Positions 49,134 through 58,769 of a stretch of 64,000 bases of DNA are shown piece after piece. A program made the translations under genes and the position numbers. Within the stretch, counting starts at the first letter, position 1. Each line of letters opens with the position of its first letter. The notes beneath the pieces were generated by a model. The model did not search any database and had not been told where the DNA came from. It was given only the letters and a program-made list of their open reading frames with translations. Source of the stretch: an uncultured Bacteroidaceae bacterium (GTDB taxonomy: Bacteria; Bacteroidota; Bacteroidia; Bacteroidales; Bacteroidaceae); NCBI GenBank assembly GCA_905235305.1, contig CAJOLC010000011.1, positions 1 to 64,000 on the forward strand, read 5' to 3'.

Positions 49134-50438
49134 TCACTTCGAGAAGTCACGCTTGTCGTTGACGTGCTTAGCCTTGCCTGTGGAACGCTCGATGGTGCCC
49201 GGCGGCAGGATGTGGATATTGGGTTTGATGCCGGTGAGGGACACGATGCGGTCGTAGAGAGGCTTGATGAAGGGCATCTGCTTGCCAGGGTTGGGCGAGA
49301 AGAACTCTTCCCTGAGCTCCACGTCAAGATCGAAGGTGTCCTCGTTGCTCTTGCGGTCGACGGTGATGAAGTACTGCGGCGTAAAGACTGGGAACTCGGT
49401 GAGGACTGTCTCTATCTGGCTCGGGAAGACATTGACGCCACGGATGATGAGCATGTCGTCGCTGCGGCCCAATACTTTACCCAACCTTACGGCGGTACGT
49501 CCGCACTTGCAAGGTTCGTAGTTAAGGCTGGAGAGGTCGCGCGTACGATAGCGCAGAATGGGCATTGCTTCCTTGGCGAGGGATGTGATGACCAGCTCTC
49601 CCACTTCGCCCGGAGCAACAGGCTCGAGCGTCTCGGGATTGACAATCTCAGGCAGGAAATAGTCTTCCCAGATGTGTGTGCCGTCCTGATACTGGCATTC
49701 ACCACCCACACCCGGGCCACACATCTCTGTCAGTCCGTAGATATCGATGGCTTTGATGTGAAGCTTTTCCTCGAGCTCGCGGCGAATACCCCATGTCCAG
49801 GGCTCAGCGCCGAAGAATCCGACGCGCAGCTTAAGCTTCGACACGTCCACTTTATTCTTTTCTATCACCTCGGCCAGATGCAGTGCATAGGAAGGCGTAC
49901 AGCAGAGTGCCGCCGTCCCAAGGTCTTGCATCAGCATGATTTGCTTCTCGGAATTGCCCGACGATGTAGGCAACTGCACGGCTCCAAGCTTGCCAGCTCC
50001 GTCGTGAGCACCAAGTCCGCCAGTGAAGAGACCATAGCCATAGCTCACCTGTACCACGTCGCCCGGACCGACATCACCTACGGCAAAGACTCGGGCACAG
50101 CACTCTGCCCACATGTCGAGGTCGGCTTGAGTGTATGTGCCGACAACCGGCTTGCCCGTCGTGCCACTGGAGGCATGGATGCGCCGCACGTCGGTCATGG
50201 GCACGGCCTGCAGCCCGTAGGGGTACTCATCGCGGAGGTCGTACTTAGTCGTAAAGGGAAGTTTCGTCACGTCGTCTACCGATTTTATGTCCTCGGGCTT
50301 CACCCCGAGTTCGTCCAACTTCCTGCGATAAAAGGGAACCTTCTCGTAGCAACGCTTTACAGTAGCCGCCAGACGCTCGCCCTGCAGCTTACGCATGTCC
50401 TCGCGGGACATACATTCCATTTGGGGATTGTGTATCAT
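49134..50438 (-). CDS. paaK: Phenylacetate-CoA ligase (PaaK) paralog 2
   Basis: The 434-aa ligase carries the same signatures as paralog 1 (IHASSGTTGKPVVGTYTQAD, IYGLTEMCGPGVGGECQYQD, ILRYRTRDLSSLNYEPCKCG, VLGRSDDMLIIRGVNVFPSQ). It differs in its substrate-pocket regions, for instance VSYGYGLFTGGLGAHDGAGK and FFGAEPWTWGIRREL. The two copies may have different aryl acids (for example phenylacetate versus indoleacetate). It is 30 bases downstream of iorB. Confidence 0.9.
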   Translation of the reverse strand: MIHNPQMECMSREDMRKLQGERLAATVKRCYEKVPFYRRKLDELGVKPEDIKSVDDVTKLPFTTKYDLRDEYPYGLQAVPMTDVRRIHASSGTTGKPVVGTYTQADLDMWAECCARVFAVGDVGPGDVVQVSYGYGLFTGGLGAHDGAGKLGAVQLPTSSGNSEKQIMLMQDLGTAALCCTPSYALHLAEVIEKNKVDVSKLKLRVGFFGAEPWTWGIRRELEEKLHIKAIDIYGLTEMCGPGVGGECQYQDGTHIWEDYFLPEIVNPETLEPVAPGEVGELVITSLAKEAMPILRYRTRDLSSLNYEPCKCGRTAVRLGKVLGRSDDMLIIRGVNVFPSQIETVLTEFPVFTPQYFITVDRKSNEDTFDLDVELREEFFSPNPGKQMPFIKPLYDRIVSLTGIKPNIHILPPGTIERSTGKAKHVNDKRDFSK

Positions 50439-50468
50439 AAGTTATCCTGTTTGGGTTAATAATGCTGT

Positions 50469-51041
50469 TTATGCACCTGCGCGGACTCCTGCATCGAAGG
50501 CCTTGAGGTTGGCTTCTACGACCTGTTCGCCCTTGCGGGCAAAGACGGTGGCAATGGCTTCGCGGAGGTTATCGACGGAAAGAATGCCGATGAAGGGAGC
50601 AGCCATGCCGAGCAACACCATGTTGGCACCGCGCGGGTTGCCGCAATCCTTGCTGACCGTCTCGATATCGAGCTTAGTGCTGGGCAAGGTGTCAAGTTCC
50701 TTCTGCAAGGCTTCCTCGTCGGGATAGTTCGGGATGTTGACAAAAGGCTTCGAGCTGGTCACTATCCTACCCTCTTTGCTGAGATAAGCCAGATAGCGCA
50801 AGGCTTCCATCGGCTCCATCGAAATGATGAGATCAGCCCCAGCCTCGCTGATGAGGTCGCTCCAGATAGGTTCCGTGGAGAGTCGCAAGTTTGACTGTAC
50901 GTCGCCACCTCGCTGACTCATGCCGTGCACTTCGGCTTGTTTGAGGAAGAGTCCTGCCTTCGTGGCAGCCTCGCCTATGATGGTTGCGATGGAGAGGATG
51001 CCTTGTCCACCCACACCGCACAGAATGATATCTTTCTTCAT
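50469..51041 (-). CDS. iorB: Indolepyruvate:ferredoxin oxidoreductase, beta subunit
   Basis: The 190-aa protein is the gamma-domain-type subunit: DIILCGVGGQGILSIATIIG at the start, EVHGMSQRGGDVQSNLRLST, GADLIISMEPMEALRYLAYL and NMVLLGMAAPFIGILSVDNL. With IorA it interconverts arylpyruvates plus CoA and aryl-acetyl-CoA plus CO2 using ferredoxin. It starts 6 bases after the iorA stop. Confidence 0.93.
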   Translation of the reverse strand: MKKDIILCGVGGQGILSIATIIGEAATKAGLFLKQAEVHGMSQRGGDVQSNLRLSTEPIWSDLISEAGADLIISMEPMEALRYLAYLSKEGRIVTSSKPFVNIPNYPDEEALQKELDTLPSTKLDIETVSKDCGNPRGANMVLLGMAAPFIGILSVDNLREAIATVFARKGEQVVEANLKAFDAGVRAGA

Positions 51042-51047
51042 AGTATT

Positions 51048-52625
51048 TTATTGCTTCTTGGCTCTTGCATGGCGGGCAAACGTCTGGATGCATTCCCTGC
51101 GAGGAATGATGACGGAGACGCCCCTATACTCAATCTCTTCCTTGATGACACGCGTTATCTCGGGCATATTCTTGGGAAGGGGAACTACGACCCGAACATG
51201 CTCCGGCTCAACTCCCAAGCCAAGGCAGATAGCCTCGAACTTATTAGTGCCAGCCGAGTCCTGTCCGCCTGTCATGCCTGTCGTAAGATTGTCTGAGATA
51301 ACAACAGTAATGTTGGACTTGTCATTGACGGCATCCAGCAACCCAGTCATGCCGCTATGGGTAAAGGTCGAATCGCCTATAATTGCGACAGAAGGGAAGA
51401 GCCCTGCATCGGCAGCACCCTTTGCCATCGTGATGCTTGCGCCCATATCGACACAAGATGAAAGGCTCTGGAAGGGAGGCAAAGCCCCAAGCGTGTAACA
51501 ACCTATATCACCAAACACACGATGCTCAGGATATTCAGCCAGCACCTGGTTCAAGGCGGCATAAACATCTCTATGACCACAACCTTGACAAAGCTGAGGC
51601 GGACGTGCTGCCATATTCTTGGCAGGAGCAAAGACTGTACCCACCTGCTTACCCAAGGCCTTTGCTACGTTGTCGGGAGTCAACTCACCAGTACGAGGCA
51701 GGTCTCCCGTCAAGCGTCCCTTCACGGGATAGCCTGCGCCAAGCAATCCCTTGACGAGTTCCTCCACGACTGGCTGGCCGTCTTCAATGACAAGAAGTTC
51801 CTCACAACTTGCCGCCAAAGCCTTTATCTTCTCTTCCGGCAGCGGATATTGCGATATCTTCAGGAGGTTCGCATCACTGCCCAAGGCTTCCTTCACATAG
51901 TTGTACGCAATGCCACAGGCCAGGATGCCTCTCTTCGTGGCAGACGTCTCTACCTTATTATATATGCTATGCTCCGAAGCTTGCTTCATGGAGTCCTGCT
52001 TCTCGAGGAGCGCCACATACTTCTTCCGGGCAATGCCAGGGAGAAGCACCCACTGGTCAGTGGAAGGTGAGAGAACCTTCTCTGCCTTTGGCTCTGTAAC
52101 TTCGACTGCAGCGCGAGAGTGAGCAAGCCTTGTCACGACTCGAAGCACAATGGGCTCGCCCAGCTTCTCCGAGAGGTCGAAGCCATAAGCCATCATGTCG
52201 TAGGCCTCCTGCTGATTGGATGGCTCGAGACATGGCACGAGTGCGAACTTGGCATAGAAGCGCGAGTCTTGTTCGTTCTGGGAGGAGTGCATCGAGGGGT
52301 CATCGGCAGCAAGGACGATAAGCCCCCCCTTTACGCCAGTAATGGCACTATTGACAAAAGCATCGGCACATACATTCATGCCTACATGCTTCATGCAAAC
52401 GAGGGCACGCTTGCCTGCATACGACATACCGAGAGCCGCCTCCATTGCTGTCTTCTCGTTCGTACACCAACGAGAATGTATGCCACGTTCCTTGGCAAGA
52501 GGGTGGCCTTGTATGTATTCGGTGATCTCCGTGCTTGGCGTTCCTGGATAAGCATATACACCACTTAGTCCGGCATTGATGGCGCCAAGGGCAACGGCTT
52601 CATCACCTAAAAGGAGTTTCTTCAT
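51048..52625 (-). CDS. iorA: Indolepyruvate:ferredoxin oxidoreductase, alpha subunit
   Basis: The 525-aa subunit has the pyrimidine-binding half (AGLSGVYAYPGTPSTEITEY, MKHVGMNVCADAFVNSAITG), the cysteine motif LCQGCGHRDVYAALN and the thiamine-diphosphate motif VAIIGDSTFTHSGMTG...VVISDN. The family member best known from archaea ends in a two-cluster ferredoxin domain. Here the protein stops at RRECIQTFARHARAKKQ with no CxxCxxC, so electrons must leave by another route. ATG 52625 (MKKLLLGDEAVALGAINAGL) is chosen; the longer frame to 52847 runs into folE. Confidence 0.92.
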   Translation of the reverse strand: MKKLLLGDEAVALGAINAGLSGVYAYPGTPSTEITEYIQGHPLAKERGIHSRWCTNEKTAMEAALGMSYAGKRALVCMKHVGMNVCADAFVNSAITGVKGGLIVLAADDPSMHSSQNEQDSRFYAKFALVPCLEPSNQQEAYDMMAYGFDLSEKLGEPIVLRVVTRLAHSRAAVEVTEPKAEKVLSPSTDQWVLLPGIARKKYVALLEKQDSMKQASEHSIYNKVETSATKRGILACGIAYNYVKEALGSDANLLKISQYPLPEEKIKALAASCEELLVIEDGQPVVEELVKGLLGAGYPVKGRLTGDLPRTGELTPDNVAKALGKQVGTVFAPAKNMAARPPQLCQGCGHRDVYAALNQVLAEYPEHRVFGDIGCYTLGALPPFQSLSSCVDMGASITMAKGAADAGLFPSVAIIGDSTFTHSGMTGLLDAVNDKSNITVVISDNLTTGMTGGQDSAGTNKFEAICLGLGVEPEHVRVVVPLPKNMPEITRVIKEEIEYRGVSVIIPRRECIQTFARHARAKKQ

Positions 52626-52669
52626 AATTGATGTCCTGAGTAATCTGAATAATCTGAGTAACCTGAACT

Positions 52670-53254
52670 TTAAGCTTTGATGAGTTGCAAGAACTCTTCG
52701 CGTGTCTTGGCCTGATTGAAGGCGCCGCAGAAGTCGCTGGTAGTCGTAATGCTGCCTTGCTTCTGTACGCCACGCATTTGCATACACATATGCTGCGCCT
52801 CGACCACAACCATAACGCCCAAAGGCTGCAGGGCTTCCTGAATGCACTCACGTATCTGCTTCGTCATGCGTTCCTGAATCTGCAGACGATGTGAGAAGCA
52901 ATCCACCACGCGGGCTATCTTGCTCAGCCCCGTCACTTGTCCGTTGGGGATGTAGGCCACATGCACCTTTCCGTAGAAGGGCAGCATGTGATGCTCACAA
53001 AGAGAATAGAAGTTAATATCTCGCACGATGACCATCTGCTGGTAATCCTCGTTGAACTTTGCCGAGTTGAGTATTGCCACGGGGTCTAGCTCATAGCCAC
53101 ATGTAAGGAAGGTCATAGCTCGAGACACACGCTTAGGCGTCTTAATCAAACCTTCACGCTGTGCATCTTCGCCGATGAGATTGAGGATAGCGCGGATGTG
53201 TTCCGATATTTGTTGTTGGGTGGGAGTAAGTTCGTGCCTGTACTGTTCTTCCAT
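52670..53254 (-). CDS. folE: GTP cyclohydrolase I
   Basis: The 194-aa enzyme opens GTP to make dihydroneopterin triphosphate for folate synthesis. It has the zinc Cys/His in [40 protein letters not shown] (catalytic histidine), and the C-terminal [15 protein letters not shown]. It starts one base after the SPOR-protein stop and is in the run DUF1599-DoxX-tpiA-SPOR-folE. Confidence 0.95.
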   Translation of the reverse strand: MEEQYRHELTPTQQQISEHIRAILNLIGEDAQREGLIKTPKRVSRAMTFLTCGYELDPVAILNSAKFNEDYQQMVIVRDINFYSLCEHHMLPFYGKVHVAYIPNGQVTGLSKIARVVDCFSHRLQIQERMTKQIRECIQEALQPLGVMVVVEAQHMCMQMRGVQKQGSITTTSDFCGAFNQAKTREEFLQLIKA

Positions 53255-53255
53255 T

Positions 53256-53768
53256 TTATATTCTTGCGTTAATCTTACTTTTCACGATGACGGCTTCGCG
53301 GAAGATGCCCATCTCACGAATCTGCCTGAGTATTTCTCTGGCCTCTTCATTCGTTTGGAAATCACCTACCCTGCAAAGCCAATGGGGTGAAACGAAACTG
53401 ACATATACACGCTGTGTGGGGAAGTAATTCCTGAAGCGCAAGCCGGCAGCCCGCGCTTCAGTCTTACCCTTACGTGAATTGTCGCCGAAGTACACTTGTA
53501 TGCGATATCCGTTCCTCACTCTTGTTCCATGAGAAGAGAGACTGTCCACGGCGACAGATGCTACGGAGTCTTGACCTACAACGTCAGCCTGTTTCTTTTT
53601 GGAACTCAGCTTCAATGCCCCGTTCACTAAGTCTGTGATGGACTTCTCCTGATGGAGGATGATTCTTCCTACCGAATCGGCCACTTGTTGCAACTTATCG
53701 GTAAAGGTCTGCTGGGCACTTATGTTCAAAGCGCCCATGCAGAGGATGAGGGACAAGATGTACTTCAT
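53256..53768 (-). CDS. Exported SPOR-domain protein
   Basis: The 170-aa protein has a signal peptide ([17 protein letters not shown]), a charged linker and a C-terminal SPOR domain ([53 protein letters not shown]). SPOR domains bind peptidoglycan bare of stem peptides, often at division sites. It lies between tpiA and folE in a tightly packed operon. Confidence 0.85.
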   Translation of the reverse strand: MKYILSLILCMGALNISAQQTFTDKLQQVADSVGRIILHQEKSITDLVNGALKLSSKKKQADVVGQDSVASVAVDSLSSHGTRVRNGYRIQVYFGDNSRKGKTEARAAGLRFRNYFPTQRVYVSFVSPHWLCRVGDFQTNEEAREILRQIREMGIFREAVIVKSKINARI

Positions 53769-53799
53769 TTACGAAATTTGATGCTTTACTGTTATCGAT

Positions 53800-54558
53800 T
53801 TACTTCCAAGCGTCGATGATGCCTTTGAAGTCGGGAGCCTTAAGACTTGCGCCGCCAATGAGGCCGCCGTCGATATCAGGCTTGCCGAAAAGCTCGGGAG
53901 CGTTGCTTGCCTTGCAGGAGCCACCGTAGAGGATGGTGGTATCGTCGGCAGCCTGAGCACCATAGACTTCGGCCACGCACTTGCGGATGTAGGCGTGAAT
54001 CTCTTCTGCCTGCTCTGCCGTAGCGGTCTTGCCGGTGCCGATTGCCCAGATGGGTTCGTAGGCGATTACGATGTTCTTCCACTGTTCGGCTGTGAGGTGG
54101 AAGACGCTTCCCTGGAGTTCTGCCTTGCAGACTGCTTCCTGCTGGTTTGCTTCGCGCTGTTCGAGGCTTTCGCCGATGCAGAAGATGACCTTCAGGCCGT
54201 TGGCAAGGGCGAGGTCTACCTTATCCTTGAGGATGTCGGGTGTCTCGTTGTAGTACTCGCGACGTTCGCTGTGACCGAGGATGACATACTCGGCGCCTGT
54301 GCTCTTCACCATTGCTGCGCTGACCTCGCCGGTGTATGCGCCGCTTTCTTTATTAGCGCAGTTCTCGGCGCTGACGGCAATGACGCTGTCCTTCAAGAGC
54401 TCGCTTACGGTGGCGAGATGTATGAAGGGAGTGCCGATGATTACTTCACAGTTGGGCTTTTCAGCAGCCAGGATGTCCTTGAGTTCTGTGGCGAGTGCTA
54501 CGCCTTCCTGCAGGGTCTTGTTCATTTTCCAGTTGCCTGCTACGATTTTCTTTCTCAT
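53800..54558 (-). CDS. tpiA: Triosephosphate isomerase
   Basis: The 252-aa glycolytic enzyme has all active-site elements: [10 protein letters not shown] (Asn, Lys), [14 protein letters not shown] (His), [20 protein letters not shown] (Glu and loop 6) and [16 protein letters not shown] (phosphate site; the family has GGS). Confidence 0.97.
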   Translation of the reverse strand: MRKKIVAGNWKMNKTLQEGVALATELKDILAAEKPNCEVIIGTPFIHLATVSELLKDSVIAVSAENCANKESGAYTGEVSAAMVKSTGAEYVILGHSERREYYNETPDILKDKVDLALANGLKVIFCIGESLEQREANQQEAVCKAELQGSVFHLTAEQWKNIVIAYEPIWAIGTGKTATAEQAEEIHAYIRKCVAEVYGAQAADDTTILYGGSCKASNAPELFGKPDIDGGLIGGASLKAPDFKGIIDAWK

Positions 54559-54596
54559 GTTTTCTTTAATTTAGTTTATTAATACTGATTCTGTTG

Positions 54597-55736
54597 CTAT
54601 CTGTTCAAGTTGATTTCATTGGGTTGAGGGAGTGCCGTAGAGGGCCACTTACCCACGACCTTGCCGTCGTGCAGGAGCATGAGGCCTGGGTTGGAGCGTA
54701 TCATCGTCTTGAGCACGACGGCATCTGCATGGCAGAAGGGATACTCGGCTCCTGTCATGTCGGCCCATGCGGCGATGTTTTCTTCCGAGCTCGACGTGAG
54801 GCAGTAGAAGTCGCAGCCTGCTTCCTGGCTGAAGTCATGGAGTTCCAGCAGTTCGCCCATTACGCCGTCGTCGGCTTTCTCGAGGTATGGAGAGATGAGC
54901 AGGAACGTATAGCCTTCGTTCGAGAGGATCTGGTCTGTCAGGTCTTCGCCTGTGACTGCGTCCTGGATAAAGAGGTCGCCCACTCCGGTTCGCTTCGATG
55001 CCTCGACCTCGACAGTCTTGGAGTCGATGAAGGTCCACGTGCTGTCCGGATAGTCTTCGAGTGCGAACTCGCGGCGTTCACCGTCTTTCTCCATGATGAA
55101 TGTCGTGACGAACTGGCCGTGGCTCTGTTGGTCTTCGAGCCATGCAGTACGGATGTCGGCGCCGACATGATAGGGGCGGAAGTCGACGACTGGCAGTCGC
55201 CAGAGGTTGTAACTTGCGAAGAGGACGGCAAAGACAAAGGCGCAGAGGGTCAGCATCCACTGGTACTTCTTCGCCACAAAGTGGGGCATGAGCTTGTAAT
55301 AGCGCAAGGCGAGGATGGAGAGGATGAGTAGGACGACGTTCTTGGCGAAGCTCTGCCAGTTGGTCAGTACGAGGGCATCGCCGAAGCAGCCGCAATCGCT
55401 GACCGGATTCTTAAGGGCCAGCCACAGCGTCAGGGGCGTCATGACGAGCAGGAAACATATAGAGACGGTCGATGCCAGACGCCTGCGGATGCCGAACAGC
55501 AGGTAGATGCCGACGAGGAACTCTGTCACGGCGAGCGCACAAGCCAGCACCAGAGGTACGCCGTCGGGCATGAGGCTGCTGATGCCCAGTGCTGAGCCGT
55601 AGTCCTCGACCTTGTATTGCGTGCCGCGCGGGTCGATGAGTTTCACCGTGCCCGAGAATAGGTAGGTCAGCGCAAGCGCCATCCTCACCACGTACATCAG
55701 CCCGACGGCTGCCTTATTCCTCAGTGTCGTTTTCAC
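54597..55736 (-). CDS. DoxX/MauE-like membrane protein with a thioredoxin-like C-terminal domain
   Basis: The 379-aa protein has four to five membrane segments in its first 190 residues (VVRMALALTYLFSGTVKLID, VPLVLACALAVTEFLVGIYL, STVSICFLLVMTPLTLWLAL, NVVLLILSILALRYY, WMLTLCAFVFAVLFASY). The motif NPVSDCGCFGD, common in MauE/DoxX redox proteins, lies between them. The periplasmic C-terminal part (VGKWPSTALPQP end; YTFLLISPYLEKADDGVMGE) looks thioredoxin-like without a CxxC. It overlaps the DUF1599 gene by 23 bases. Confidence 0.8.
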   Translation of the reverse strand: MKTTLRNKAAVGLMYVVRMALALTYLFSGTVKLIDPRGTQYKVEDYGSALGISSLMPDGVPLVLACALAVTEFLVGIYLLFGIRRRLASTVSICFLLVMTPLTLWLALKNPVSDCGCFGDALVLTNWQSFAKNVVLLILSILALRYYKLMPHFVAKKYQWMLTLCAFVFAVLFASYNLWRLPVVDFRPYHVGADIRTAWLEDQQSHGQFVTTFIMEKDGERREFALEDYPDSTWTFIDSKTVEVEASKRTGVGDLFIQDAVTGEDLTDQILSNEGYTFLLISPYLEKADDGVMGELLELHDFSQEAGCDFYCLTSSSEENIAAWADMTGAEYPFCHADAVVLKTMIRSNPGLMLLHDGKVVGKWPSTALPQPNEINLNR

Positions 55737-56271
55737 CGAAGGTTAGCTTTATCAGGCCGAAGACGGCATAGTTCAACATATCCATATAGTTGGCATCGAC
55801 GCCTTCACTCACCAGGGTTTCGCCGTCGAGCAGTTCGATTTGCTTGGTCCGGAACACTTTCATGAGGATGAGATCTGTGTAGCTGCTGATACGCATACAG
55901 CGCCAAGCCTCGTCGTAATCGTGATTCTTGCGGAGCATAAGCTGCAGAACTTCCTCAGCGTGCCTGTCGTAGGCCTCGACGACCTCGTCGATGGTCATGT
56001 CGTCGGGCTTTTCGCTGTAGCCTTTCTCCAGCTGGATGAGTCCGATGATGGCATAGTTGACGATGCCGACGAACTCCGGACGGATGCCTTCACCCACCAT
56101 CGAGACGCCTTTCATCTCGAGGCTGCGGATGCGGTTGGCCTTTATGTATATCTGATCGGTGAGCGACGATGGCCGCAGAATGCGCCATGCCGCACCGTAG
56201 TCGTGCAGTTTCTTGACGAACAGAGCACGGCACTCGGACATCACCTTTACGAACTGTTCCTGAGTGTTCAT
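55714..56271 (-). CDS. DUF1599 protein (two tandem domains)
   Basis: The 185-aa protein consists of two similar halves. KLHDYGAAWRILRPSSLTDQ...MVGEGIRPEFVGIVNYAIIG is followed by KNHDYDEAWRCMRISSYTDL...LVSEGVDANYMDMLNYAVFG. This duplication is characteristic of DUF1599; its function is unknown, though the fold is nucleotide-pyrophosphohydrolase-like according to the family description I recall. It is first in the operon reaching folE and possibly beyond. Confidence 0.88.
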   Translation of the reverse strand: MNTQEQFVKVMSECRALFVKKLHDYGAAWRILRPSSLTDQIYIKANRIRSLEMKGVSMVGEGIRPEFVGIVNYAIIGLIQLEKGYSEKPDDMTIDEVVEAYDRHAEEVLQLMLRKNHDYDEAWRCMRISSYTDLILMKVFRTKQIELLDGETLVSEGVDANYMDMLNYAVFGLIKLTFGENDTEE

Positions 56272-56287
56272 AGTCGTATATTTCGCA

Positions 56288-56295
56288 CAAAGATA
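56288..56295 (-). promoter_or_regulatory. Promoter -7 box for the DUF1599-DoxX-tpiA-SPOR-folE operon
   Basis: CAAAGATA on the + strand reads TATCTTTG on the - strand, 17 bases before the ATG. The leader is about 10 bases. Confidence 0.65.
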
Positions 56296-56413
56296 CTACA
56301 TTATTTTTAATTATAAGGCAAGTTGGGCGGAAAAATGTTGTTTAACGCTCGTTTTGACACTTTTGGCGATGCTGCGAGCCACATTCCGCAGCACGAGGCG
56401 GCACTTTACAATC

Positions 56414-56441
56414 TGTAAGCAAAAACGGCATTTCGCTTACA
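56414..56441. repeat. TGTAAGC/GCTTACA stem-loop, copy 2
   Basis: It has the same arms and a 14-base loop (AAAAACGGCATTTC) as the copy at 45692-45719. Confidence 0.65.
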
Positions 56442-56699
56442 CCTCAGTTTTGGGCCGACGCGCCAGAATCAATTAAAATCCCCTCGGTGGCACTTTTGTA
56501 CCCCGAGACAATTTAATGCGCTTAAATCGAAAGAATTTCGGAAACACCTCTTTTACAGCCAATTAGAAACGGCCCTCCAGCATCCGTTTTGAGGCTTTGA
56601 TGCCCGGATTGCCATCTCCACATGGCAAAAGAGCTATTTTCGCCGCATTTTTCGCATTATTTTCCGTAGAAAATCGCCCGACGAAGGCAGGTGAGTTTG

Positions 56700-56765
56700 T
56701 CAACGCAATATAATGGGTTGGCCTCTTCAATATATTGCATTGACCACTTCAATATAGTGCGTTGG
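56700..56765. repeat. 22-bp tandem array, locus H (3 units)
   Basis: Units lie at 56700-56721, 56722-56743 and 56744-56765. The shared core is CAATATAnTG then GGTTGG, GCATTGA or GCGTTGG, and the last is followed by CAAATCC, giving the TTGGCAAA junction. The cores resemble those of array G (CGCAGTATA versus CGCAATATA). Confidence 0.85.
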
Positions 56766-56865
56766 CAAATCCGGCGTATTCCGTCGCCTTTTTCACCACG
56801 CCGGAAAGTGACACATTGCCAGCTTTACGGGCAAAACAATAGCAATCTGACATTTCACCCAAGGT

Positions 56866-56908
56866 AAAAAGAAAGGCGGCAAGACTGCCTCGATGCAATC
56901 CTGCCGCC
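56866..56908 (-). terminator. Intrinsic terminator of the pyrB-pyrI-glyA operon
   Basis: On the - strand GGCGGCAG pairs with CTTGCCGCC around a long loop and is followed by TTTCTTTTT. It lies 38 bases after the glyA stop. Confidence 0.75.
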
Positions 56909-56945
56909 CTGTGCGTTTTCTTATCTGCTACGCTTCCGGTTTTCC

Positions 56946-58226
56946 TTAATAAGCGAAGATGGGGTACTTCTCCATGATGGCGTTGACCTCGCTGCGTACC
57001 TGAGCGATGACAGCCTCGTCCTCCGGAGCATTGAGCACGCGTTCGATGAACTCGGCAATCTTGACCATGAGGTCTTCCTTAGCACCACGCGTGGTGAGGG
57101 CCGGCGTGCCGAGGCGGATGCCGGAGGTCTGGAAAGCGCTGCGGCTATCGAAGGGCACCATGTTCTTGTTCACTGTGAGGTCGGCAGCCACGAGTGCCTT
57201 CTCTGCCACCTTACCCGTGAGGTCGGGGTACTTCGAGCGCAAGTCGACGAGCATGGAATGGTTGTCCGTGCCGCCGCTCACGATGTCGAAGCCGCGCTTG
57301 ATGAGTTCCTCGGCAAGCACTGCAGCGTTCTTCTTCACCTGCTTTGCCCACTCTTTGAACTCGGGCTGGAGTGCCTCGCCGAAAGCAACAGCCTTGGCTG
57401 CGATGACGTGCTCCAGCGGGCCGCCCTGGATGCCAGGGAATACGGCGCTGTTCAGCAAAGCCGACATCTTCTTGACCTCACCCTTGGGCGTGGTCTTGCC
57501 CCACGGATTGTCGAAGTCCTTACCCATGAGGATGATGCCGCCACGCGGGCCGCGAAGGGTCTTGTGGGTAGTACTCGTCACGATGTGGGCGTACTTCACG
57601 GGGTTGTCGAGCAAGCCTGCAGCGATGAGTCCGGCAGGGTGCGCCATGTCAATCATCAGGATGGCACCCACCTTGTCGGCAATCTGACGCATCCGGGCAT
57701 AGTCCCACTCGCGGCTGTAAGCCGAGCCGCCGCCGACGATGAGCTTCGGCTTGTGCTCCAGCGCAAGCTGCTCCATCTCGTCGTAGTCCACGCGGCCAGT
57801 CTCCTTCTTCAGGTTGTATCCGACCGGCTTATAGATGATGCCGCTGGTGTTCACCAGGGAGCCGTGGCTGAGGTGGCCGCCGTGGTCGAGGTTCAGGCCC
57901 ATGAAGGTGTCGCCGGGATTCATGCAGGCCAGGAAGACGGCAGCATTTGCCTGAGCACCCGAATGCGGCTGCACGTTGGCATACTCTGCGTCGAAGAGCT
58001 TGCAGATGCGGTCTATGGCAAGCTGCTCAACCTCGTCCACCACCTGGCAACCGCCATAATAGCGCTTGCCGGGATAGCCCTCGGCGTATTTGTTAGTCAG
58101 GCACGAGCCCATGGCCGCCATAACTTGGTCACTCACATAATTCTCTGAGGCAATGAGTTCCATGCCCCTGCGCTGTCGCTGATTCTCCTTCTCAATGAGG
58201 GAGAAGATGGTTGAATCCTGATTCAT
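56946..58226 (-). CDS. glyA: Serine hydroxymethyltransferase
   Basis: The 426-aa PLP enzyme interconverts serine and glycine and supplies one-carbon units. It has the N-terminal [58 protein letters not shown] and the Schiff-base lysine in [20 protein letters not shown]. It is 4 bases after pyrI, so pyrimidine and one-carbon genes are cotranscribed. Confidence 0.97.
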   Translation of the reverse strand: MNQDSTIFSLIEKENQRQRRGMELIASENYVSDQVMAAMGSCLTNKYAEGYPGKRYYGGCQVVDEVEQLAIDRICKLFDAEYANVQPHSGAQANAAVFLACMNPGDTFMGLNLDHGGHLSHGSLVNTSGIIYKPVGYNLKKETGRVDYDEMEQLALEHKPKLIVGGGSAYSREWDYARMRQIADKVGAILMIDMAHPAGLIAAGLLDNPVKYAHIVTSTTHKTLRGPRGGIILMGKDFDNPWGKTTPKGEVKKMSALLNSAVFPGIQGGPLEHVIAAKAVAFGEALQPEFKEWAKQVKKNAAVLAEELIKRGFDIVSGGTDNHSMLVDLRSKYPDLTGKVAEKALVAADLTVNKNMVPFDSRSAFQTSGIRLGTPALTTRGAKEDLMVKIAEFIERVLNAPEDEAVIAQVRSEVNAIMEKYPIFAY

Positions 58227-58230
58227 GTCT

Positions 58231-58686
58231 TTATACTAATTTAACGTCTGATAAGTTGATTTCCCTGTTGCAGTAGTGGCACTGAAGGATTCCCCTATCC
58301 TTGCCAAGGAAGTGGAAACGCGTCCGCATCGGCTCGTTGTTGGTTATGCACTTGTGATTATCGCAGCGGACGATGCCAATCAGTTCCTCGGGCATCCTCA
58401 CCTCCTTCTTTTCAACCACCTCGTAGTCGCGTATGACGCTAAGCGTCACATTAGGCGCCACGACGGAAAGCTGATTGATCTCATCGTCGGAGAAGAACTT
58501 GTCGGCAATCTTGATAATGCTCTTGCTGCCCATCTTCTTACTCTTGAGGTTATAGCCGATGGTTACAGCCGAACGCTCTGCCTCGAGGTGGAGCAGGCCG
58601 ATTACTTCGAAGAGCTTGGCGGAAGGTATGTGGTCGATGACCGTACCATTCTCGAGGGCAGCCACCTGCAATTCCTGTCGTTTCAT
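58231..58686 (-). CDS. pyrI: Aspartate carbamoyltransferase regulatory subunit
   Basis: The 151-aa protein has [20 protein letters not shown] (allosteric domain with nucleotide-binding residues) and the zinc site CDNHKCITN...CHYCNREI that contacts PyrB. ATG 58686 ([20 protein letters not shown]) is chosen; the longer frame adds 17 residues of non-family sequence. It follows pyrB by 83 bases. Confidence 0.95.
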   Translation of the reverse strand: MKRQELQVAALENGTVIDHIPSAKLFEVIGLLHLEAERSAVTIGYNLKSKKMGSKSIIKIADKFFSDDEINQLSVVAPNVTLSVIRDYEVVEKKEVRMPEELIGIVRCDNHKCITNNEPMRTRFHFLGKDRGILQCHYCNREINLSDVKLV

Positions 58687-58769
58687 GTTCTGATGTTTAG
58701 AAAATGTGAAACAAGGATAATAAGACAAGCCACGCACGCTCTCTCTTATTCTCCTATTTTCTTAATTTC

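Larger units (their letters stand above)
56296..56865. other. Gene-free stretch with a stem-loop and array H
   Basis: It holds a TGTAAGC/GCTTACA stem (56414-56441), an imperfect ATTAAA...CTCGG / CCGAG...TTTAAT hairpin (56473-56517) and a 22-bp array (56700-56765). Nothing else is coding. Confidence 0.55.

Noticed and set aside
49074..50459. A 461-codon + strand frame opposite the second paaK
   Set aside because: The PaaK signatures are complete on the - strand.
52626..52847. Longer iorA start at 52847
   Set aside because: It would overlap folE by 178 bases and adds sequence with no family similarity; MKKLLLGDEA at 52625 is the usual start.
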